In this document: positions 45,326 through 64,000 of the stretch, in pieces
Layout: each line of letters opens with the position of its first letter
How positions within the stretch are numbered: the first letter of the stretch is position 1
NCBI GenBank assembly: GCA_025642075.2
Contig: JAODUO010000426.1
Location: 374,501-438,500, forward strand
Source of the DNA: Ridgeia piscesae
Lineage: Eukaryota; Annelida; Polychaeta; Sabellida; Siboglinidae
Direction of reading: 5' to 3'
DNA: 64,000 nt
Translations under genes and position numbers: made by a program
Notes under the pieces: model-generated
Databases searched by the model: none
Told to the model about the DNA's origin: nothing
The model's input: only the letters and a program-made list of their open reading frames with translations

Positions 45326-45953
45326 AATTTACTATGGTTTACTACAGTAAATTTACTATGGTTTACTACAGTAAATTTACTATGGTTTACTACAGTAAAA
45401 CACAGTGTTTTTTCGGAATATTTACTACGCTTTACCATAGTAAATACTATGGTTTACCATAGTATATACTATGGTTTACTACAGTAAATACTACGTTTTA
45501 CTATGGTTTACTACAGTGAATACCACATTTTACTATGGTTTACTATACTGAATATCACAATTTACTATGGTTTACTGTAGTAAATACTACGTTTTACTAT
45601 GGTTTACTACAATGAATACCACATGTTACTATGGTTTACTATGGTGAATATCACAATTTACTATGGTTTACTATAGTAAATACTACTTTTTACTATGGTT
45701 TACTACAGTGAATACCACATTTTACTATGGTGAATATCACAATTTACTATGGTTTACTATAGTAAATACTACGTTTTACTATGGTTTACTACAGAGAATA
45801 CCACATTTTACTATGGTTTACTATGGTGAATATCACAATTTACTATGGTTTACTATAGTAAATACTACCTTTACTATGGTTTACTACAGTGAATACCACA
45901 TTTTACTATGGTTTACTATAGTAAATACTACGTTTTACTATGGTTTACTACAG
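45326..45953. repeat. TTTACTATGG array, right arm of foldback (copy 1)
   Basis: Higher-order units alternate TTTACTATGGTTTACTAC, AGTGAATACCACA and TATAGTAAATACTACG. Frames such as MVYYSKYYF across it are repeat translations. Confidence 0.93.
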
Positions 45954-47962
45954 CATCGTGGTCATTGTGCAGAGAAATGACAAGAACACGAGCGCGCTGC
46001 AGTGTGCAACGTAGGGAGTCTGCAGCGCGCAGAAATGATTTATTATGTAACACGGTCGCCGCGGGGGTCATGAACTCAGTCTCGATCGACATTCTGGCAC
46101 GGGGTAAAAGTTGATCGGCCATCTGAGGTTACGCCAGTTCGGCGCGCATGTGCATACGTGGAACGACGTTCTGGACTGCTCGACGTTGCATACCGTCTCG
46201 CTAACCTTCGCCATGAACCGTTAACCTTTTGACATGAACCGCTAACCTTCGACGTTCTGGACCGCTCGACGTTCTGGACCGGCACACCGGTAGCGAATCA
46301 CGTCAAAGCACTGTATCGGGGAACCGGATGTTTCGGCCCAAAACAGTTTTGGAATCGGAATCGTCCGTTTCTGCAATCGTTAAAGTTCGGCATGTGTGTG
46401 CTCGCATGGGCGGATTCATCCGTACCTGCAACATGGGCCGAATTATCCGTCCTAATGTTAGGAGATATCTTCGACTTGCGTATTATAGATAATTTTGGTA
46501 TTATTTCTGCATCGTTATTCTTTGCCGACCCATGGCCATGCTCGAAATTGCGTATCATTTAATTTTGGTATTATTTGATTACTATTCGGGAAATGTTGCG
46601 TGTTATTTCATTGCGTATTATAGATTATATAGATTAATATTATTATTTGCAAAAGAGGGGATTTCTTTTATTATTTCTTGGTTACTATTGGGGGATTTGT
46701 ATGACTTCCCTGCTAAAAATGTACTACAGTTTACTATGGTAAACTATGGTAAATCCATAGTAAATCATAGTAAATCATAGTAAACCATAGTAAACCATAG
46801 TATATTATATTTTACCATGCTTTCACCATAGTAAAATGTACGTAGACATAGTAAACCATAGTAAGTTATAGTAAAACCATAGTAATTCATAGTAAACTAC
46901 AGTATACTACGTTTTACTATGCTTTTACCATAGTAAATTCACATGAAGATGTAGTAAACTGTAGTGAACTGTAGTAAATCCATAGTAAGCTATAGTCAAC
47001 CATAGTTTACTAAATTTTTAAAATTACTGTGATTACTGGTAAAGTCATGGTAATTGCATGATAAACCATGATATCACTGATTTAAATTTGTATATTTATC
47101 TACATTTTGATAAATGAACATTAAACCATATAGTAAACCATGATATAACAAAAGTAAATTAATTATGACATAAGCAGTTTTTGTTTATGACCTTATTTTA
47201 AATTGTTCATGCAAAACTGCCAGATGCATCTACCACGGATCTGTTATGGTTTATAGCCCAGACAACTTTAAAAGAAAACATAGTAAGCCATTAAAATTCC
47301 CATAGCATAGTCTATTTTATCATCCGTGCTAAAAATTTACTATGGTTTACTACAGTAAATTTACTATGGTTTACTACAGTAAATTTACTATGGTTTACTA
47401 CAGTAAAACACAGTGTTTTTTCGGAATATTTACTACGCTTTACCATAGTAAATACTATGGTTTACCATAGTATATACTATGGTTTACTACAGTAAATACT
47501 ACGTTTTACTATGGTTTACTACAGTGAATACCACACTTTACTATGGTTTACTATACTGAATATCACAATTTACTATGGTTTACTGTAGTAAATACTACGT
47601 TTTACTATGGTTTACTACAATGAATACCACATGTTACTATGGTTTACTATGGTGAATATCACAATTTACTATGGTTTACTATAGTAAATACTACTTTTTA
47701 CTATGGTTTACTACAGTGAATACCACATTTTACTATGGTGAATATCACAATTTACTATGGTTTACTATAGTAAATACTACGTTTTACTATGGTTTACTAC
47801 AGTGAATACCACATTTTACTATGGTTTACTATGGTGAATATCACAATTTACTATGGTTTACTATAGTAAATACTACCTTTTACTATGGTTTACTACAGTG
47901 AATACCACATTTTACTATGGTTTACTATAGTAAATACTACGTTTTACTATGGTTTACTACAG
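45954..47962. repeat. 2-kb tandem duplication, copy 2
   Basis: 2009 bases, near-identical to copy 1, including the inverted arrays at 46721-47025 and 47335-47962. Its left border joins the end of the previous TTTACTATGG array directly to CATCGTGG. Confidence 0.97.
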
Positions 47963-48716
47963 CATCGTGGTCATTGTGCAGAGAAATGACAAGAACACGA
48001 GCGCGCTGCAGTGTGCAACGTAGGGAGTCTGCAGCGCGCAGAAATGATTTATTATGTAACACGGTCGCCGCGGGGGTCATGAACTCAGTCTCGATCGACA
48101 TTCTGGCACGGGGTAAAAGTTGATCGGCCACCTGAGGTTACGCCAGTTCGGCGCGCATGTGCATACGTGGAACGACGTTCTGGACTGCTCGACGTTGCAT
48201 ACCGTCTCGCTAACCTTCGCCATGAACCGTTAACCTTTTGACATGAACCGCTAACCTTCGACGTTCTGGACCGCTCGACGTTCTGGACCGGCACACCGGT
48301 AGCGAATCACGTCAAAGCACTGTATCGGGGAACCGGATGTTTCGGCCCAAAACAGTTTTGGAATCGGAATCGTCCGTTTCTGCAATCGTTAAAGTTCGGC
48401 ATGTGTGTGCTCGCATGGGCGGATTCATCCGTACCTGCAACATGGGCCGAATTATCCGTCCTAATGTTAGGAGATATCTTCGACTTGCGTATTATAGATA
48501 ATTTTGGTATTATTTCTGCATCGTTATTCTTTGCCGACCCATGGCCATGCTCGAAATTGCGTATCATTTAATTTTTGTATTATTTGATTACTATTCGGGA
48601 AATGTTGCGTGTTATTTCATTGCGTATTATAGATTATATAGATTAATATTATTATTTGCAAAAGAGGGGATTTCTTTTATTATTTCTTGGTTACTATTGG
48701 GGGATTTGTATGACTT
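47963..48716. repeat. 2-kb tandem duplication, copy 3 (truncated)
   Basis: The first 754 bases of the unit, ending at TTTGTATGACTT. Copies 1 and 2 continue into CCCTGCTAAAAATG and the arrays; here the sequence switches to AATTTAATTTAATCG and a TA microsatellite. Confidence 0.97.
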
Positions 48717-48770
48717 AATTTAATTTAATCGACTAGCGTATTATTTGCGTAGTATGTGATTGCATTGCGT

Positions 48771-48775
<5 letters not shown>

Positions 48776-48854
<79 letters not shown>
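48776..48854. repeat. (TA)n microsatellite
   Basis: About 78 bases of pure TA. Confidence 0.97.
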
Positions 48855-48856
<2 letters not shown>

Positions 48857-49043
48857 TATAGTCACGTGATTTACGCTTGCTGTCAAAACATGCCTCAAAA
48901 CTTGTTTGCCTTTGCGACAAATAACTTTACTGAGAGGTTATAATTTTATACATTCTAATGAACAATTTATAAAAAAAAAATGCTTTGTCGGTTCGCTGCA
49001 CATTGATGCGCTACAATGTAAGCAAGTCATACATAATACATAT

Positions 49044-49150
<107 letters not shown>

Positions 49151-49194
49151 TTATAAACACACATTTTGATGTTTTTCCGAGATGCGGGTCTTTT

Positions 49195-49482
49195 GCAGTT
49201 TAGGCCCGTGCCTCGAACAAAAACATCAAAATGATCACCTACGTTGACCAAACTTCGCAAGGTGTGTCTACTACACCTGTACTAAGCATATGCACTTGTC
49301 ACGTGATCACAAAATAATAATTAATCCCTGAAATCGATCAAAATGTGTAAGTAAATAACGCGCTTTCCTCTTCAAGTCATTGCTACAACAATGAACTCCG
49401 CCAGGTGGCGCCACCAGCATATTACATTTAAACCGTGGGGTCAGACCACAATTTTGTTTCTGTAATATCGTCACAGATTACT
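49195..49482 (+). repeat. Dispersed repeat, copy 2
   Basis: Same element and orientation as 30575-30848. In both cases a GT/GTGC microsatellite lies nearby, but on opposite sides. Confidence 0.85.
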
Positions 49483-49494
49483 CAAATAGCTGGA

Positions 49495-49697
49495 ATACGA
49501 TAGAAATCAATGGAATAGATTATCAGCTAGTTGAACGTGCTAGTAGTGTTAATGTTTAAAAATAAAATCGACATATACCTAAGAAAGGCGGGATACATTT
49601 AGATAGATTGGTTTGACTCTCAATAAGCCAAAAGGGCTTCCTTGTCCACCTGCCATCTAGAGTTGTTTCTCTAGGTGGCAATCTTGTTAAACATGTT
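49495..49697 (+). mobile_element. LINE 3' end, second copy
   Basis: Matches 8612-8800: GGAATAGATTATCAGCT, AAAAATAAAATCGACATATA, CACCTGCCATCTAGAGTTG, TCTCTAGGTGGCAATCTTG. It keeps only the last ORF2 codons and the 3' UTR. Confidence 0.88.
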
Positions 49698-50898
49698 GAA
49701 GATATAGAGTCGGAATGGATACGCATTGGAATTGGTGTGCTGTTCTGTCATCGTAATGACACATTGTGACATATATATTGCAAGATATAAAAGCAATAGT
49801 GAATACTTTTCATGTTACTCCAATTTGAATTTAAAGTAAGTAAGTATATCATAGTCAAGCCGATATGGCTACCATCATTGTAATTGGTCGGTAGGCCAGT
49901 GGAATAAAACATTGAAAGATGTATAGATCAGTGGTATTTCAGTATTGGAAGGCAGGTATTTTTTCATCAGAGTTCAAAATCATATATCGACTGCTTTTAC
50001 ACCGAGTAATCGATTGGTGTGTGCGTAGCATATTTCGAATACCCAACTTTAAAAATGACTAAAAACTGAATTTTCTCTTAAAACGTCCTACTGACTACCT
50101 AATGTGTGTTACTTTTTAGTAGTGCTGAATAAAAATGTATGAATCTGCTTTAGCTTCGAAAGTTAACAAGCAACTAAACACGGCCACAAAGTTATTTAAC
50201 TGTGTGCAAAGGGCAAACCTTTGACAGAGAACAAACGAAAACAAGTGAAGACGGCCTCTTTGTACAATGAATATGTTTTATTAGATAAATAATGACGCGC
50301 ACACATATATTAAGAGACTAAATTACAGAAGTGCCTACATATTTGGTGCAAAGATCACAGGTTGCCACTGTAATGTTCAACTCGACTGTATAGTTATAAT
50401 TAACAGGTTCTTTAAGGTGACTAAAGATGACCCTGTCGTTGAGTGGGTGCGTACCAGAAATGCTGCACATGAAAATGTTGCGTAACCATTGCATGCAATT
50501 TTATGTACAATACTGATTTTTTTACGTGAGGTCTGAACTTCTGGATCTTCTAAATGTTGTCTGTGGTCACTGGTGTTTAGCAATCCCAAACTAGCCGCAC
50601 AGATGTGTGTAGGTGTGGTATGCTGTTAAACTGCATGTTTGTGTCATGTCACAATGGAAGATATAAATAAACAGTGTGCATTCTATAGAGAAACCTCCGA
50701 TCCATCGTCATTTAACGTGCTATGCAAGTAGGTTGCTTTGTGATAATGTGTTGTGACATTACAGCCAGAAAACAAGGCGTATTAATACACTATCAGCGTT
50801 CTACTGCGACATAGTTCCATAAACCAAACTACTTCTTTTGACATTCCTCAACTACGGAACACTACTTGTAACAGAAACGATGATTTAATGTTTGATTG
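49698..50898. other. Spacer, no gene recognised
   Basis: AT-rich with no domain-bearing frame. A minus-strand AATAAA at about 50276 could serve the ZMIZ gene. Confidence 0.3.
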
Positions 50899-53800
50899 TT
50901 TTATTTTGTCTCATCCAGGTCAAATGTAGCAGTGATATAAATAACGACGCATTTCATGACGCATATCAAGTAACTTACGTTGTTGGTGAGAACGAATATT
51001 TCTGAGATCAAAGATGCAATGATATAGTGAGGAAACAAATGCTACGTCTCACTGTGTGACAGATAGATTGGTGACATTGATGACGACAGTGTGGCGAACA
51101 TACACATACTTCCGAGAGAAACGTCTTCTCAACATAACACCAAGAAACATCAAACTTTCATAGGAAACAATTCATTCGGCCACCACTAATTCATAACTGT
51201 TGACAGTTCAGTGTGTGAATAAATTTCACCATTCAACATTTCAAATAACAAGAATAAAAATGTATTGGAACGCTACAATTTCTTTAAAGAGTAAAACCAT
51301 TAAATGCCGTTCTTGTATCAGAAAACGTGATTGACCTCAAATGCTTATTTTCCACAACAGGTCACTGCTTAATAACAACGTATAAAGGAATTCGTCAGAA
51401 CAAAACTGGAATATTTCTCAAGTTTGAAACTGACCACCGACCCATGATGTTTGCACCGATAGGCTATGTACCGCTTTGCCTCGTATTTTTTCTTTTTGGT
51501 AACAAAATGCAAAACATCAATGCTCAAACGTGACAATAATGACAGGGTCAAACCGAGAGTATGAACATGTCGACGAGCTGTAGTTGAAGCTAAAGAAAAG
51601 CATTTTGCCTGGATATTCATCTCCTCTCCCCAAGTTTGCTTGATATGACCCATCCATACATACACACCCTGGCACACAACACGTCCCGAGAGCGCCTTGT
51701 CTGCAAGCTGGACGTGTACAACACGGCAGTTAATGGTATGTTTATCAGACACGAAGTGTGTCATCAAACCGATGATTCAGGCATACGTCTGTGTCACTAT
51801 TTGGCAGTTACGGGCAAACTGTTTGCCGGCATGTGCTGCAAGCACTCACATATACATATAAATATACATATATACGTACATATATATACATACATATCAT
51901 ACACGTTTGCTCGTGGCTTTGTAACAGGCATAAAACTACCTCCGACAGATTAACAATGTTGTGACTGAATCGAATACCAGTCGAAAAGAACACATTCCAA
52001 TTTCATCATGCATGTAAAATTTATATTAGCATCTCAACTGGAACATCATAGTTATTGGTATCGCTCGTCAAATTGCTTTTGAAAGTGCAGTGGTCAAAAA
52101 TAGATAGTCATTCGATGCGATGCATCTCTGACCGAACAATTGACACGGTCAAGTGTTGTGGCTTCGGCCCAGAGGCAAGGAACGCCGGCGAGGCATAACA
52201 ATCTGACGACGACGTTACCCCTGTGTGAATGTGCGACTACTGCTGCTGCCATCTGATGCAGTTTACATAAACGAAAACTACAAAGTAACAGGCGTAACGG
52301 GTACATTATTACCGAGGTGAATCATAAAATATTTACAGAGACATAATCATTAATCTAGTGTCAGCTAGACGAACTACGCGAGCACTGTTGCCATGGCAAC
52401 TGTCGCTAGTCGAAGGCAGACCCCCTTGTTGCTTCGCTGCGACGCTGCTGTGGCAACTACACGAACTATTCCTAACAGTGTAAATATACAGTATACAAAA
52501 ACATAGTTCTCTCTCTCTTCGACATGCAGTAGTGTTGCCATATCTCACAGGCAGAGTTTTTCCGGACAACACCGTCATACTTTACAATAATAATAATGTC
52601 ATCGGTGACATAAATAAACAGAAGAGTAACTTGTTCCCTGTGTTTTTGCTTATCCGCCTCAACTGGCGGCCGCTGCGTGTGCATTAGCATAGTCTGTCAT
52701 GTGACCATCACGTGACACCCATCGCCTTCTGTCTGCTACTGCACAATTATCAGAAAGATCGTCCGCGAAATAAACGCGCTATTTCATCTGCATTAAAATA
52801 TCTGCAATAAGGTGAAATACATGTGTAGTCAAGCATCCTCTAAAATGGAAAAAATATAAAATAAATATATACAAAGCATGTACACTGCGACAAAATAAAT
52901 GAAAATTAAATACACAATAATAAACATTATCAAATATTGCTACAACCAAGAGCATATTTAATAAATACACCTAACTTAAAATAACGACTACAAACTTTTG
53001 CAGGTGATCTCAGATGACTGTTGATTAGTAATCTGCATGTTTTAAAAAAACTAGAATTCCATTATATTATAAAGATATGTACTGTGTGAAAATGGTAATT
53101 TTGCAATGTCATGGTGAAAATGTAGTTTCATTTCATTGGAATATATGCATGTATCAAGTGTGAGAAATCGCATGAGTTTCGTTGAGTCGAACAGCCGTCG
53201 ACGCAAGTGACCTTGTTAGAAGCAGGGCAGGATATGAACGATCAGATCACTTCTTCCAGTCTGTTGAACGTAAACTACGAAGACGATGACGGCAACCAGA
53301 ATAGCACGTAGAGGAGATCTATGAGAGCAACAGACTAATCATCGACCGACAAATGGCTTTTGCTACATGCGTTCCGTTCCGAGTGCAACCCAGCACAAGT
53401 CAAGTCGCTACAACACGACCCGGTCGCTGAAGGACAGTGGCTCCCTCTAGAGTCACTTCCATTCTCAGCAAAACAAAATCTATCCTTGTCACAGTCTAGC
53501 CTCTTTCTGGCGAGGTCAGTTCGAGGTAATGACCGTCTGTATGACGGCAACCCACCATGGGGCTGCCAGCTGCGTTGCGGTCATGCAGACCGACCTTAGC
53601 GGTCAGTAGCCACTGTGGAACAGTTCGGATGTCGTCTGGCCACTCCCATGCGTTCGTCACCGTGGTGACGTCACCATTTTCTGCTGCATAACTTTATGGT
53701 AGGCCGCGACCCAAACGAACGTCCCATTGCGTTTCTGAATTGGTTGACTGCTGCACCTGGACATGTCTGTCAACACTATCCTGCTGTCCACGGCCGCCAC

Positions 53801-53984
53801 GCCCACGCCCACAGTGTGAGGCAGTGAGGTCCCACACAATGTGATCTCGTCACACACAAGCCTGCTGCACTCAAGCCTATCGTCTCCAGCGACACCAACC
53901 ACCGCCGCTTCGCATTTGTGCCGGATTCACTACCGGCAATTTTGAACTGTCATAGTCACCACAGGTGGCATCGGTATGCTCCTC
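50899..53984 (-). other. Probable 3' UTR/downstream flank of the ZMIZ gene
   Basis: Follows the ZMIZ stop codon on the minus strand. No convincing coding region is present. Minus-strand AATAAA motifs occur at about 50899-50905 and 50276, which would imply a 3' UTR of 3 kb or more, comparable with the long 3' UTRs known for vertebrate ZMIZ1. The actual cleavage site cannot be fixed from sequence alone. Confidence 0.35.

Positions 53985-64000
<10,016 letters not shown>

Larger units (their letters stand above)
43949..45953. repeat. 2-kb tandem duplication, copy 1
   Basis: Starts CATCGTGGTCATTGTGCAG and runs 2005 bases to an identical start of copy 2. It has about 770 bases of complex sequence (GC-rich, with CTCGACGTTCTGGACC sub-repeats near 44178-44280), then an inverted-repeat array (44716-45953). 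It differs from copies 2 and 3 at a handful of bases (for example GCGCGTAG versus GCGCGCAG). Confidence 0.97.

Noticed and set aside
45663..45980. 105-codon plus-strand Tyr/Phe-rich frame
   Set aside because: Arises from TTTACTATGG repeats; repeated with changes in copy 2 and interrupted there.

Overview
This is eukaryotic nuclear DNA from an invertebrate animal. It has a spliced minus-strand gene with GT-AG introns, several decayed non-LTR retrotransposons, non-autonomous DNA transposons, a tRNA-derived SINE and very long di- and tetranucleotide arrays. I cannot name the species. The single conserved gene (ZMIZ/tonalli) plus the repeat spectrum would fit a marine invertebrate such as a mollusc, or an invertebrate deuterostome; that placement is only an impression. 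No bacterial operon, CRISPR array or functional tRNA/rRNA gene is visible.

Layout. 1-9 kb: degenerate LINE reverse transcriptases, a hairpin MITE, and a minus-strand SGNH-esterase-like (NXPE/PC-esterase type) pseudogene at 4.1-5.3 kb, followed by a 1.3-kb block of TA/CCGT/ATAC/ACGG arrays. 9-14.7 kb: a 0.6-kb inverted repeat whose arms enclose duplicated DNA-transposon-like units and an 18-bp minisatellite, ending in ACGG and GTGTGTGC arrays. 15.6-16.9 kb: an intact plus-strand paralogue of the SGNH gene with its own poly(A) signal. 17-36 kb: dispersed repeats, a SINE, MITEs and a 1.4-kb 16-bp minisatellite; no gene recognised. 36.4-39.9 kb: an integrase-like gene on the minus strand split into exons by mostly canonical splice sites but carrying an internal stop. 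40-43 kb: a 0.9-kb DNA transposon and poor-looking sequence. 43.8-48.7 kb: a possible first exon (minus strand), then three head-to-tail copies (2.0 + 2.0 + 0.75 kb) of its upstream region, each full copy containing inverted TTTACTATGG-type arrays. 49-54 kb: repeats, then probably the 3' UTR of the next gene. 54-64 kb: the 3' part of a ZMIZ1/ZMIZ2/tonalli gene on the minus strand.

The strongest result is the ZMIZ gene. Fourteen exons were placed by hand from splice sites and homology. They join in phase at every junction and give 966 residues plus a stop, covering the Ala/Thr-rich region, poly-Gln, the ZMIZ core, the SP-RING (MIZ) zinc finger and the conserved acidic C-terminus. The 5' exons lie beyond the window. 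The two SGNH genes are a diverged inverted pair, one intact and one broken by a single-base deletion. Most of the rest of the window is repeat-derived.
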